Below, in pieces: positions 29,006-37,489 of a stretch of DNA of 51,866 nt. Position numbers and translations under genes: made by a program. Source of the DNA: Enterococcus viikkiensis (GTDB lineage Bacteria > Bacillota > Bacilli > Lactobacillales > Enterococcaceae); assembly GCF_005405345.1 (NCBI RefSeq), contig NZ_BJDW01000017.1:1-51866 (forward strand), in the 5' to 3' direction. The notes beneath the pieces were generated by a model. The model was not told the origin of the DNA. It was given only the letters and a program-made list of their open reading frames with translations, and ran no database searches. How positions within the stretch are numbered: position 1 is the stretch's first letter; the number at the start of each line of letters is the position of its first letter.

Positions 29006-29548
29006 CTATAAATAGGATTCTGTTGCGACGATTAATACTTTACTAATCCCCGCCGCCTGATTTTGTAGCCGGTGGGGTTTGCTTGCCTCATAATAAATGC
29101 TTTCCCCTTGTTCTGCTTGATATAAAGTTTCGCCAAATTGCAAAGCGACTTTTCCCTCTAAGACATAAATGAACGTTTCAGAGAGTGACGGAGTAAATTG
29201 TTTATACTGACCTTTTTTATCTAAGGTTAATAAAATCGGCTCCATCTCTTTTTCGTTAGATTCAGGAATCAACCACTTAATATGATAGCCATGTTCTTCA
29301 TCACTATAAAAAGTTGTGTCCTCATCTGTATAAACGATTTTTCGGTCCCCCGTTTTTTGCTTGAAAAATTCTGCGGGAGTGATGCCTAAAACTTCTAAAA
29401 TATCAAAAAAAGTCTCCATTGAAGGAGAACTTAGGTCGCGTTCTAATTGAGAGATGTATCCCTTGGATAGATCTGTTCGTTCGCCTAGCTCTTCTTGTGT
29501 CAAATTTTTTTGAATTCTCAAATTACGCAGCTTCTCGCCGATCTCCAT
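29006..29548 (-). CDS. XRE-cupin regulator of the pot operon
   Basis: 180 residues: an N-terminal XRE helix-turn-helix (about 3-60, with [28 protein letters not shown]) and a C-terminal cupin domain (about 105-178, with [16 protein letters not shown]). This architecture is shared with PuuR-type polyamine-responsive repressors. It is first in the pot operon, so it probably regulates polyamine uptake and itself. A perfect inverted repeat of 9 bp lies in its promoter region. Cupin ligand unknown, polyamine likely. Confidence 0.9.
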   Translation of the reverse strand: MEIGEKLRNLRIQKNLTQEELGERTDLSKGYISQLERDLSSPSMETFFDILEVLGITPAEFFKQKTGDRKIVYTDEDTTFYSDEEHGYHIKWLIPESNEKEMEPILLTLDKKGQYKQFTPSLSETFIYVLEGKVALQFGETLYQAEQGESIYYEASKPHRLQNQAAGISKVLIVATESYL

Positions 29549-29575
29549 GGTTGTCTCCTCTAATTGTTTTTATAA

Positions 29576-29602
29576 AACAAGTTTTCTATTAGTAAACTTG
29601 TT
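29576..29602. promoter_or_regulatory. Candidate operator of the pot operon regulator
   Basis: AACAAGTTT (29576-29584) and AAACTTGTT (29594-29602) form a perfect 9-bp inverted repeat with a 9-base centre, 28-54 bases upstream of the regulator start. This is a fitting position for autorepression. No T run follows in the transcribed direction. Confidence 0.6.
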
Positions 29603-29892
29603 GTTTAATAGCACCTTTTCTAGTATACGAAGTTTTATCTAAAAATCAAGCATTTTGAAAGAATTTTCTTTTGTGTTTTCCTTGGTTAAATAGGAAGGAA
29701 AGAAGTTTGCTTTTTCCTTCATTTCCGCTAAGATATATAGTAACCGAATTGTCTGCTGCTTTTTAAAACGATTAATGATAATTCGGCTTTAATAAGCGTA
29801 TTACTATTACTAGTCGGGGATTTTTAACTTTTGAATTTCCCATATTTTAGGATGATTGATTGCATTGTTTTTTTAATTTTAGGAGGGATAAT
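29603..29892. other. Intergenic region between the pot regulator and the YhfP-like gene
   Basis: About 290 bases without a gene. Only a loose inverted repeat is seen (CCGAATT 29744-29750, AATTCGG 29780-29786). No promoter stands out for the next gene, whose AGGAGGG site is at 29881. Confidence 0.4.
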
Positions 29893-30879
29893 ATGACTGA
29901 ATATCGTCGTTTACGAGTATTAAGTGATGAGACCGTTCACACTGAAATAGAAACCTTTGAAAAGCCTGAGATTAGCGAAGGCGAAGTTTTAATTGCTGTT
30001 CGTTATTCTAGTATCAACTATAAAGATGCCTTAGCCACAAAAGCTAATACAGGCGTGCTCCGTGATTATCCAATGACACCAGGGATCGACCTTGCCGGGA
30101 AAATTTTGACTTCAAATGACCCAAACTTTCAACTAGGTGATTCCGTTTTGATTACCGGCTATGGCTTAGGCGTGAAACAAGACGGCGGCTTAAGTCAACT
30201 GCAAGTCGTACCAGCCGCTTGGTGTGTGAAAATCCCCGCGGGTCTAGATGAAAAACAAGTAATGACCTTTGGAACCGCCGGCTTCACCGCTGCTCTTGCC
30301 GTGGATGCTTTGCAGATGCACGGATTGACCTCTGATAGTCGTGTTCTTGTAACTGGGGCAACCGGTGGTGTTGGCAGCTTTGCCATTCACTTTCTAAAAC
30401 AAATCGGCTGCAAAGAAATCATTGCTTTAAGCCGCAAAGAAGATCAAAAAGATTATTTGACCAAATTGGGGGCAACCTCTGTCGTCTCACCAACCGAATT
30501 ATTTCCAGAAAAAAATCGTCCGTTAAATAAACAACTCACTGATTTTGTCGTAGATACAGTCGGAGGTGACACATTGGCCAAAGTTTTACCTTTCGTTAAT
30601 TATGGTGGTAGCCTAGCTTTATGTGGCAATGCTGGTGGAATCAAGTTAACAACGACGGTCTTGCCATTTATTCTGCGAGGTGTTAATTTATTAGGCATCG
30701 ACTCAGTGGAAGCTTCCATGAATCAGAGACAAAAGCTTTGGCAAAAAATGGCTGACGAATGGACTTTACCAGCAGACATATCTGTCCAAGAAATTACGTT
30801 AGAACAAGTTCCAGCTGTCGCAGATGCACTGTTAGCTGGCAAACATATTGGTCGAACCATTGTTGATTTAGAAGCTTAA
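29893..30879 (+). CDS. YhdH/YhfP-type zinc-free MDR oxidoreductase
   Basis: 328 residues of the medium-chain dehydrogenase/reductase superfamily, quinone oxidoreductase branch. YSSINYKDALA and the PGIDLAGKI segment form the N-terminal catalytic domain, and VTGATGGVGSFAIHF (about 149-163) is the NADP(H) loop. Zinc ligands are absent. The YhdH/AcuI group includes acryloyl-CoA reductases, but the physiological substrate here is unknown. The ATG at 29893 is chosen because AGGAGGG precedes it. The preceding in-frame codons have no ribosome binding site. The gene is followed by coaB after 78 bases. Confidence 0.88.
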   Translation: MTEYRRLRVLSDETVHTEIETFEKPEISEGEVLIAVRYSSINYKDALATKANTGVLRDYPMTPGIDLAGKILTSNDPNFQLGDSVLITGYGLGVKQDGGLSQLQVVPAAWCVKIPAGLDEKQVMTFGTAGFTAALAVDALQMHGLTSDSRVLVTGATGGVGSFAIHFLKQIGCKEIIALSRKEDQKDYLTKLGATSVVSPTELFPEKNRPLNKQLTDFVVDTVGGDTLAKVLPFVNYGGSLALCGNAGGIKLTTTVLPFILRGVNLLGIDSVEASMNQRQKLWQKMADEWTLPADISVQEITLEQVPAVADALLAGKHIGRTIVDLEA

Positions 30880-30957
30880 TCCACTTTGATTAGAAGAAAT
30901 AGACATGGTGTTTTAAAAAAATGAATGCTTTATTATTGAACTAGGAGGAAATCAAGT

Positions 30958-31683
30958 ATGAGAATTCTCATTACTTCCGGGGGAACATCCGAAAAAATCG
31001 ACGATGTACGGGCCATCACGAATCATTCCAGTGGCAAACTAGGTAAAGCAATTGCCGAAACCTTCGCTGCGGACGGTGCAACAATCGATCTAATCACGAC
31101 CCGGCAGGCGGTCAATGTCGAAGGCGAGACGATCCATCCTCACTATATTGAATCAACCGCAGATTTAGAACGAATGCTAAAAGAGTTAATGTCTGAAAAT
31201 AATTATGAGGCAGTCATCCATAGTATGGCGGTCAGTGATTTCACACCAGAAAGCTCCGTCACACTTGAAGATTTAGAAATAGCCATCGCTAAACAGCCAA
31301 GTGATTTGCCAACAGAACTAGCCAAGCTTGATGCGCAGCGGACTGAGAAAAAAATTTCTTCTGACACTGATCATTTAGTGATCGTTTTGAAAAAAAATCC
31401 TAAAATCATTTCATTGATCAAACAATTACAGCCTGACACGATCTTAGTTGGCTTTAAGCTGTTGGTAGATGTACCAATGATCGAATTATTGAATGTAGCG
31501 AAAAAGAGCCTCGAAAAAAACCATGCTGATTTTATTTTAGCCAATGACTTAACCGAAATTCACGGTGAAAAACATCACGGCTATCTTATCAATCAGCAGC
31601 AAAAAGTCAAAGAGGCTCATACCAAAACAGAGATTGCTGAATTAATAAAAAAAGAAGTCATGGAGTTGGAGGAAAAGAAATGA
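30958..31683 (+). CDS. coaB: Phosphopantothenate-cysteine ligase
   Basis: 241 residues, monofunctional CoaB. It joins cysteine to 4'-phosphopantothenate in coenzyme A synthesis. The N-terminal ILITSGGTSEKIDDVRAITNHSSGKLG is the nucleotide-binding signature, and VIHSMAVSDF and the KKNPKIISLIK lysines are conserved active-site segments. In most bacteria CoaB is fused to CoaC. Separate genes, as here, are typical of streptococci and enterococci. It overlaps coaC by 4 bases (ATGA) and has an AGGAGG site. Confidence 0.93.
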   Translation: MRILITSGGTSEKIDDVRAITNHSSGKLGKAIAETFAADGATIDLITTRQAVNVEGETIHPHYIESTADLERMLKELMSENNYEAVIHSMAVSDFTPESSVTLEDLEIAIAKQPSDLPTELAKLDAQRTEKKISSDTDHLVIVLKKNPKIISLIKQLQPDTILVGFKLLVDVPMIELLNVAKKSLEKNHADFILANDLTEIHGEKHHGYLINQQQKVKEAHTKTEIAELIKKEVMELEEKK

Positions 31684-32222
31684 AAACTATTTTGTTAGGT
31701 ATCAGCGGCAGTATCTCTGCTTATAAAGCAGCTGACATCACCAATCAATTAACTAAAATGGGATATAAAGTCGATGTGATCATGACCAAAAGCAGTACCG
31801 AATTTATTACTCCTTTGACGATTCAATCCCTCTCCCATCGCCGGGTTCATCTTGATGTGATGGAGGAACCAGATGTGGCCTTGATCAACCACATCGCTTT
31901 AGCCAAAGCGGCCGATTTATTTTTAGTTGCTCCTGCTTCTGCTAACACTGTTGGAAAACTAGCGAACGGTATTGCCGATGATTTATTATCAACCGTTGCT
32001 TTAGCCTTATTACCTGAGACACCAAAAATCATCGCGCCAGCAATGAATACGTATATGTATCAAAACCCGATCGTCCAAAGAAACCTGACGACCTTGAAAG
32101 AAGTTGGCTACCAAGAAATCGAACCGCGAGAAGCCTTGTTGGCTTGCGGAGATTATGGCCGTGGCGCGTTAGCGGACATTACAGATATTATTCATGCTGT
32201 AAATACGACATTAAAGGAGTAA
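31680..32222 (+). CDS. coaC: Phosphopantothenoylcysteine decarboxylase
   Basis: 180 residues, a flavodoxin-like FMN enzyme that decarboxylates 4'-phosphopantothenoylcysteine, the step after CoaB. Visible motifs: GISGSISAYKA (FMN phosphate loop), the PASANTVGKLANGIADDL segment, the substrate motif APAMNTYMY, and ACGDYGRGALAD with the catalytic cysteine. It is coupled to coaB by start-stop overlap and is followed 2 bases later by the S-component gene. Confidence 0.94.
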   Translation: MKTILLGISGSISAYKAADITNQLTKMGYKVDVIMTKSSTEFITPLTIQSLSHRRVHLDVMEEPDVALINHIALAKAADLFLVAPASANTVGKLANGIADDLLSTVALALLPETPKIIAPAMNTYMYQNPIVQRNLTTLKEVGYQEIEPREALLACGDYGRGALADITDIIHAVNTTLKE

Positions 32223-32224
32223 CT

Positions 32225-32848
32225 ATGAAAGACCAAAATGTTAAAAGCTTTACTTTGACTGCTATGTTTTTAGCCATCATGATTATTTTAGCGGTGACCC
32301 CGCTTGGTTTTATTCCCATCGGGCCAATCAATGCTACCACCATGCATATTCCGGTGATCATCGCCTCGATTATTTTAGGTCCAAGGATTGGTGCTGGACT
32401 AGGTACCGTCTTCGGCGTGATCAGCTTGGCTCGTGCCACGGTGGTCATCACACCGATGTCCTTTGTCTTTTCACCTTTTATCGCCAATCCATTGACGAAT
32501 CATGGCGACTGGCGGGCTGTCATCGTCGCAATTGTCCCTCGCATTTTGATTGGGGTCATTCCTTACTTTGTCTATAAAGGATTGCATCCTTTCATGAAAG
32601 AAAAAGCCCGACCCGTTAGTCTATTCATTGCTGGCTTGGCGGGGTCGATGACAAACACGATCTTAGTCATGAACTTGATTTTCTTTTTCTTTAAAGACAG
32701 TTACGCCGACGTATTACAGGTGACTGCCAACGCCGTCTATGGCGTCATCTTAGGCATTATTTTCGGTAGCGGCTTAGTCGAAGCCATCGTCGCCGGCATC
32801 GCAACGATGGGCGTTTGCTCCGTATTATTACGTTTAATGAAAAAATAA
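32225..32848 (+). CDS. ECF transporter S component, probable pantothenate (PanT-like)
   Basis: About 207 residues with five to six hydrophobic segments and the S-component pattern (an N-terminal AMFLAIMIILAVTPLGFIPIG helix and a G-rich second segment ILGPRIGAGLGTVFG). S components capture a vitamin and share an energising module encoded elsewhere. Position after coaB-coaC makes pantothenate the best substrate guess. The start at 32225 follows AAAGGAG, which lies in the end of coaC. No ECF ATPase or T component is in the window. Confidence 0.82.
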   Translation: MKDQNVKSFTLTAMFLAIMIILAVTPLGFIPIGPINATTMHIPVIIASIILGPRIGAGLGTVFGVISLARATVVITPMSFVFSPFIANPLTNHGDWRAVIVAIVPRILIGVIPYFVYKGLHPFMKEKARPVSLFIAGLAGSMTNTILVMNLIFFFFKDSYADVLQVTANAVYGVILGIIFGSGLVEAIVAGIATMGVCSVLLRLMKK

Positions 32849-32894
32849 AAAATACTTGCTAGAAACTATTTCAGCTTTCTAGCAAGTATTTTTT
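32847..32894. terminator. Bidirectional terminator, coa operon / murB
   Basis: A perfect 19-bp stem (32847-32865 with 32876-32894) with A and T tracts on its flanks, between converging genes. Confidence 0.88.
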
Positions 32895-33798
32895 ATTTAG
32901 GCTCTTCACCAATGATCCGGACTTCGGTGTCTAAAGTCACATCAAATTTTTCTTTGATCGTTTTTTGGATATGGGCAATCAATTCAATGTAATCTGTCGC
33001 TGTTGCATTGTTTATATTCACAATGAAGCCTGCATGTTTCTCAGATATTTGCGCGCCGCCCCAGACTAAGCCCTGTAAACCCGCATCTTGAATTAATTTT
33101 CCAGTGAAATGACCCACTGGCCGTTTGAAAACACTGCCGCATGATGGGTATTCCAGCGGTTGTTTCAACTGACGCAGTTCAGTCAGCTCCTTCATTCGTT
33201 TTTCGATTTGAACCGTGTCACCAGCCGCTAGTGTAAAGCGAGCGGCTAACACGATAGCTGGTTGTTCTTGAACAGTTGAGTGACGATAAGCAAAATGCAT
33301 ATCACTGTTGGTCCATGTTTCAATGGTGCCATCGGCTAATAAAATATCCGCTGATTCAAAAACATCTTGTAGTTGTCCATCATACGCGCCGGCGTTCATA
33401 AAGACCGCCCCCCCGATACTTCCGGGAATTCCACAGGCAAATTCAAAGCCGGTCAAGGAATGATCCAATGCCACATAGGTGGTATCGATCAATTTCGCCC
33501 CTGCCTGCGCCGTAATTACGTTTTCTTCGACCCGAATTGTGGTCATTTCTGTTAACATGATCACTACCCCGCGAATACCGCCATCTCTGACGATCAAATT
33601 ACTGGCATTGCCTAACACGATCCACGGAATAGCCTGTTCACGACAATAATCCACTAATGCTTTCACATCATTGTTGTCTTTGGGAAATGCTAGAGCGTCC
33701 ACGGGACCGCCGGTTTTTGTAAAGGTGTAATTCATTAAAGGTTCATCCAAAAGGATTTTCAAATTAGGTAAAGCCTTCGTTAACTCCATTGTTTTCAC
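32893..33798 (-). CDS. murB: UDP-N-acetylenolpyruvoylglucosamine reductase
   Basis: 301 residues, an FAD enzyme that makes UDP-N-acetylmuramate for peptidoglycan. Signatures: the FAD region WIVLGNASNLIVRDGG, the CGIPGSIGGAVFMNAGAYDG loop, the catalytic serine in SCGSVFKRP, and the C-terminal glutamate in TLDTEVRIIGEE. The start is probably the GTG at 33798, about 10 bases after GGAGAAGGG. An in-frame ATG lies three codons on. It appears to be monocistronic, downstream of a Gfo/Idh/MocA gene on the same strand. Confidence 0.94.
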   Translation of the reverse strand: MKTMELTKALPNLKILLDEPLMNYTFTKTGGPVDALAFPKDNNDVKALVDYCREQAIPWIVLGNASNLIVRDGGIRGVVIMLTEMTTIRVEENVITAQAGAKLIDTTYVALDHSLTGFEFACGIPGSIGGAVFMNAGAYDGQLQDVFESADILLADGTIETWTNSDMHFAYRHSTVQEQPAIVLAARFTLAAGDTVQIEKRMKELTELRQLKQPLEYPSCGSVFKRPVGHFTGKLIQDAGLQGLVWGGAQISEKHAGFIVNINNATATDYIELIAHIQKTIKEKFDVTLDTEVRIIGEEPK

Positions 33799-33881
33799 TT
33801 TGATAAGCCCTTCTCCTTCGATACGGATAAATTTTTCAACATCTTTGCTATTTTAGCACGTGGTAAAAAATCTTACCACCC

Positions 33882-34793
33882 TTATAGTTGATGACGAATA
33901 TGCTGACGCAACATTTGGGCACATAATTCATGACTAAGTAGAACATTTTCTTGACGTAAATCAATAGACTTCCTCTGCAAAGCCGCAATAAATGTTTGGA
34001 CTAATTGTTGGAAGCCGCGTTTTTCTAAAGTCGTGGTCCAATCACCAAAGCGTGGCACTTCTTCTATCTGTCCCCGTTTGATCCTTAAATCCGTCAGCTG
34101 TTCTAAAATCATCGTTTGTTCTGGTGAGCTGACTTGATAGCGTTCCAGCTTACCACCACTCATAAGATCCATCGATAAAATACATTCAGTTGTAGCGGTG
34201 GAAAGTTGCATTTGCGCATAAACCATCTGCCCTTTTTCTTCGCGAAGCTTAGAATGAACGCTCATGATCTCGTCATCCAGTAAGTACACGGCTGTATCCA
34301 CTAAATGAATAAATAAATCATAGATACCATATTGCGTATCCATGGCATGATTTGGCTCATTTTTCTGCAACTGAATGACTCGTTTTTCTGGCAACTGTTT
34401 CAACTGCTCGACCATGGGTGCAAACCTACGATTAAACCCTACCATAAATAACAGTTGCTTTTCTTTAGCTAAGTCATCCAGCGCTTGAACTTCTTGATAG
34501 CTTTCACTAACCGGCTTATCCATGAAAACCGCTACACCAGCCTCCAAACATTTTTTTGCCAGCTCGAAATGAACCTTTGTCGCTGCATGAATAAAACAAG
34601 CGGTGATTTCTTCCGCTAAAAGCTCGTCAATGGTAGCAACTGTTTTGGCAAAACTATACTCATCCGCAATTTTTTGACGTGTTGCTTCGTTTCGCGTAGC
34701 AAAAATAAATTCTGCCTGATCACGCATTTTCGCGTAGGTTGGCAAATAGGCTTTTTGGGCAATACCCCCGATGCCGATGACTCCGATTTTCAT
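33882..34793 (-). CDS. Gfo/Idh/MocA family oxidoreductase
   Basis: 303 residues. The N-terminal Rossmann domain begins KIGVIGIGGIAQKAYLPTY, and the family catalytic-lysine motif appears as VFMDKPVSESY (about 93-103), followed by FMVGFNRRFAPMV. These NAD(P)-dependent enzymes act on sugars, inositols or amino-sugar derivatives. There is no catabolic neighbour to suggest a substrate. The AAAGGAG site is good. It is transcribed divergently from xth. Confidence 0.88.
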   Translation of the reverse strand: MKIGVIGIGGIAQKAYLPTYAKMRDQAEFIFATRNEATRQKIADEYSFAKTVATIDELLAEEITACFIHAATKVHFELAKKCLEAGVAVFMDKPVSESYQEVQALDDLAKEKQLLFMVGFNRRFAPMVEQLKQLPEKRVIQLQKNEPNHAMDTQYGIYDLFIHLVDTAVYLLDDEIMSVHSKLREEKGQMVYAQMQLSTATTECILSMDLMSGGKLERYQVSSPEQTMILEQLTDLRIKRGQIEEVPRFGDWTTTLEKRGFQQLVQTFIAALQRKSIDLRQENVLLSHELCAQMLRQHIRHQL

Positions 34794-34912
34794 AGTTAAA
34801 AACTCCTTTTTAATCGTTTCTATTTTATACTGAACTGTTAGACTGGCAACTTTGCTTTATTGCCTTTTTTCGTTACAATGAACTCATCTCAAATGTTACG
34901 GAGGAATGGATA

Positions 34913-35668
34913 ATGAAATTAATTTCTTGGAACGTCAACGGCTTACGCGCCGTGATGAAAAAGAATTTTATGGAAGACTTCAATAAATTGGATGCTGATT
35001 TTTTCTGTCTACAAGAAACCAAACTACAAGCTGGTCAAATCGAGATGGATCTACCTGGCTATTATGAGTATTGGAATTATGCCGAGAAAAAAGGCTACTC
35101 TGGTACGGCCATTTTTACCAAGCACGAACCAATGAATGTTACCTATGGTTTAGGTATTGAGGAACACGATCAAGAAGGTCGCCTGATCACGCTGGAATAC
35201 CCCGAATATTTTGTCATCACTTGTTACACGCCAAATTCGCAAAATGAATTAAAGCGATTGGACTATCGAATGGCTTGGGAAGAAGCCTTCCTAAATTATC
35301 TCAATGGCCTAAAGGAAAAGAAACCGGTGATCTTTTGTGGTGATTTGAATGTTGCTCACGAAAACATCGATTTAAAAAATTGGAAGACCAATCAGAAAAA
35401 TGCCGGCTTTACTCCGCAGGAACGTGAAAAATTCAGTATCTTATTAGAGAACGGCTACATTGATACCTTCCGTCACTTCTATCCCGATCAAGCAGGCATC
35501 TATTCTTGGTGGAGCTACCGCTTCAATGCCCGCAAAAACAATGCCGGATGGCGGATCGACTATTTTGTTGTATCCGAAGATTTGAAAGACAAGTTGCAAG
35601 ACGCGAAAATCCATACAGAAATTTTTGGCAGTGACCATTGCCCTGTTGAATTAGACATTACTCTTTAA
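34913..35668 (+). CDS. xth: Exodeoxyribonuclease III / AP endonuclease
   Basis: 251 residues of the EEP nuclease fold, cutting DNA at abasic sites and removing 3' blocks in base excision repair. Motifs in order: SWNVNGLRA, the metal glutamate in [20 protein letters not shown], and the C-terminal GSDHCPVEL with catalytic Asp-His. The product is a standard Gram-positive ExoA. The stop codon lies inside a 10-bp hairpin with no T run, so transcription may continue into the DnaQ-like exonuclease 66 bases on. Confidence 0.95.
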   Translation: MKLISWNVNGLRAVMKKNFMEDFNKLDADFFCLQETKLQAGQIEMDLPGYYEYWNYAEKKGYSGTAIFTKHEPMNVTYGLGIEEHDQEGRLITLEYPEYFVITCYTPNSQNELKRLDYRMAWEEAFLNYLNGLKEKKPVIFCGDLNVAHENIDLKNWKTNQKNAGFTPQEREKFSILLENGYIDTFRHFYPDQAGIYSWWSYRFNARKNNAGWRIDYFVVSEDLKDKLQDAKIHTEIFGSDHCPVELDITL

Positions 35669-35743
35669 AAAGAGTAATGCTGGTCCATTAACTCGGATAC
35701 AAAGAAAAAAATAGGTTAAAACAATGGAGAAGAGGTGAATCAA

Positions 35744-36277
35744 TTGAATTTTATCGCAATGGACTTTGAAACAGCGACTTACGAGGCACATAGCGCCTGC
35801 TCGTTAGCCCTAGTTATGGTAAAAAATAGTCAAATCGTCGGTGAATACTATTCGTTGATCAAACCAGAGACGGACTTCTTCTGGAAAAATATTCAAATTC
35901 ACGGAATTCATCCCGAAAATGTGGCAGACGCACCCAAATTCCCAGACGTGTGGCAAGAAATTAAACAATACTATCAAGAAAATCGCTTGATTGTCGCTCA
36001 TAACGCTGGCTTTGATACGAAAGTTTTAGCAGGCTGTCTCGATTACTATCACATTCAGCAGCCATCCTATCTTTCCCTTTGTACTGTGCGGACAAGCCGT
36101 AAGCTATTTCCTGAGATGCCGAATCATCGTTTAAACACGGTCTGTGACGAATTGGCGATCCCTTTGGAGCATCACCACGATGCGTTAGAAGATAGCCGTG
36201 CCTGTGCGAAGATTCTGCTTTACCAAGAAGATCATTTTGGGGTTGATCCGTTAAAAAAATTAGTCTTACCGATGTGA
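35744..36277 (+). CDS. DnaQ-like 3'-5' exonuclease (DEDDh)
   Basis: About 177 residues, a single exonuclease domain like the epsilon proofreading subunit. The four acidic residues and His are visible: AMDFETA (motif I), HNAGFDTKVL (motif II), and HHHDALEDSRA (motif III, His plus Asp). It is not fused to a polymerase or helicase. The TTG at 35744 is chosen, as AGAGGTG is 8 bases upstream and the product starts with the common NFIAMDFETA. The alternative is an in-frame GTG three codons earlier. Context with xth suggests DNA repair or nucleic-acid trimming. Confidence 0.87.
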   Translation: MNFIAMDFETATYEAHSACSLALVMVKNSQIVGEYYSLIKPETDFFWKNIQIHGIHPENVADAPKFPDVWQEIKQYYQENRLIVAHNAGFDTKVLAGCLDYYHIQQPSYLSLCTVRTSRKLFPEMPNHRLNTVCDELAIPLEHHHDALEDSRACAKILLYQEDHFGVDPLKKLVLPM

Positions 36278-36286
36278 TGAAACCGG

Positions 36287-36313
36287 AGCTGGGATATTAA
36301 TAGAATCCCAGCT
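36287..36313 (+). terminator. Weak terminator after the DnaQ-like exonuclease gene
   Basis: AGCTGGGAT (36287-36295) pairs with ATCCCAGCT (36305-36313), followed by a short T-rich TCTATTT. Confidence 0.5.
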
Positions 36314-36362
36314 TCTATTTACATACAACCGTGGCTCAGAAATAACTTCTTTCTCAACTTCT

Positions 36363-36884
36363 TCAGTCGATCATTTTACTCATTAATAAAACATCCAAGA
36401 ACACTCCTTGCGCATCTCGTGCCCCTCGGTGCATAATTGCTTCCGTCTCAAAACCAAATTTTTGATACAAGCGGATCGCTCGTTCATTTCTTTTTTGCAC
36501 AGTCAATTCTAATCGTGCTAATGGTGAAACGGTTTCGCTCCAATAGATTGCCTCATCCAATAATGCAGAGCCTAAACCAATCCCCCAAAACTCTTTTAAG
36601 ACACTGATCCCCAGCTCGCCAATATGAGCCACTGTAAATTCTGGTGCTGCTTTGACAGAAGCCAGTCCGACAATTTTTTCATCTGCTAACGCGACTAATA
36701 ACAAATTATTTTCACTTTCGTAGAGATCAGCTAGCTGTAGACTCAATAATTCTTCGCTAAGCCCTAATCCCACTTCATCCATGATTAAAAAATCTGTCTC
36801 TTTTGCGATTTGGCGGCTAACTTTTAATAGCGCTTTTGCATCTGCTGGAATCGCTTCACGTAAAGTAATCTCTACCTCACTCAT
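36363..36884 (-). CDS. GNAT family acetyltransferase
   Basis: 173 residues of one GNAT domain. The acetyl-CoA loop is represented by VLKEFWGIGLGSALLDEA (about 96-113), and the C-terminal half has RLYQKFGFE. Although RimI often accompanies tsaE and tsaB, this protein is nearer to general small-molecule GNATs, so RimI activity is not claimed. The ATG at 36884 overlaps the tsaE stop (ATGA), so the two are translated together. The earlier GTG lies further inside tsaE. Confidence 0.85.
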   Translation of the reverse strand: MSEVEITLREAIPADAKALLKVSRQIAKETDFLIMDEVGLGLSEELLSLQLADLYESENNLLLVALADEKIVGLASVKAAPEFTVAHIGELGISVLKEFWGIGLGSALLDEAIYWSETVSPLARLELTVQKRNERAIRLYQKFGFETEAIMHRGARDAQGVFLDVLLMSKMID

Positions 36885-37348
36885 TTTTCTTCCCACGCTT
36901 TCATGATGCGCGCTTGAAAGTTTTCCGCCGCTGTTCCATGGGGCGTTAATTCGACCCGGCGTAGATTTTCATCTCCTTCATCCTTTGAAAGAATCAGCTC
37001 CAAATAATCTTCCGGTACGTAGTCCCCTAATTGTCGGCCCCACTCGATCACTGAAAGCCCATCACCTTCAAAATAGTCATCTAAACCGAGATCGTCCGCT
37101 CCCCCTTCGATTCGATACACGTCCATATGATAGAGTGGCAAACGCCCTTGCTGATATTCGCGAATGATCGTATACGTCGGACTTTTGATCATTTGATCGA
37201 TCCCTAGCCCTAAAGCAATTCCCTTCGTCAAAGTTGTTTTTCCCGCACCGAGATCACCGGTCAAGACTAAATTATCGCTAGGTTCCGCCGCTGCGCCAAT
37301 GATCTTTCCTAATTCTTCCGTTGTTGCTGTATTTATTAACGTTATCAC
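36881..37348 (-). CDS. tsaE: tRNA threonylcarbamoyladenosine factor TsaE
   Basis: 155 residues, the small ATPase of the TsaBDE complex required for t6A37 in ANN-decoding tRNAs. Walker A GDLGAGKTTLTKGIA, the SPTYTIIREY switch, MDVYRIEG and VIEWGRQ are all present. The GTG at 37348 is chosen because AGAGGGGG lies 7 bases before it. An ATG 27 bases upstream is in frame but without a good site. The partner genes tsaB and tsaD are not in the window. Confidence 0.93.
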   Translation of the reverse strand: MITLINTATTEELGKIIGAAAEPSDNLVLTGDLGAGKTTLTKGIALGLGIDQMIKSPTYTIIREYQQGRLPLYHMDVYRIEGGADDLGLDDYFEGDGLSVIEWGRQLGDYVPEDYLELILSKDEGDENLRRVELTPHGTAAENFQARIMKAWEEK

Positions 37349-37432
37349 GCTGATCCCCCTCTTTTCTACACCCATCAGTATACCGATTTGTGGGCTATGA
37401 GAAAAGGAATTCGTGATATAAACCCAAAAAAA

Positions 37433-37458
37433 GCAAGAAACCTAAAATGGATTCTTGC
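37433..37458 (-). terminator. Terminator of pta
   Basis: GCAAGAA (37433-37439) pairs with TTCTTGC (37452-37458), and a T run follows on the minus strand. It lies about 30 bases after the pta stop. Confidence 0.75.
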
Positions 37459-37489
37459 CTTACTGTTTGTTCTATTTAATGAATAAAAC

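Noticed and set aside
35657-35678. Hairpin over the xth stop codon as a terminator
   Set aside because: The 10-bp stem is perfect but no T run follows, so termination is not supported.
36363-36884. RimI assignment for the GNAT beside tsaE
   Set aside because: Context is suggestive, but the sequence lacks features that would separate RimI from other GNATs, so only the family is given.
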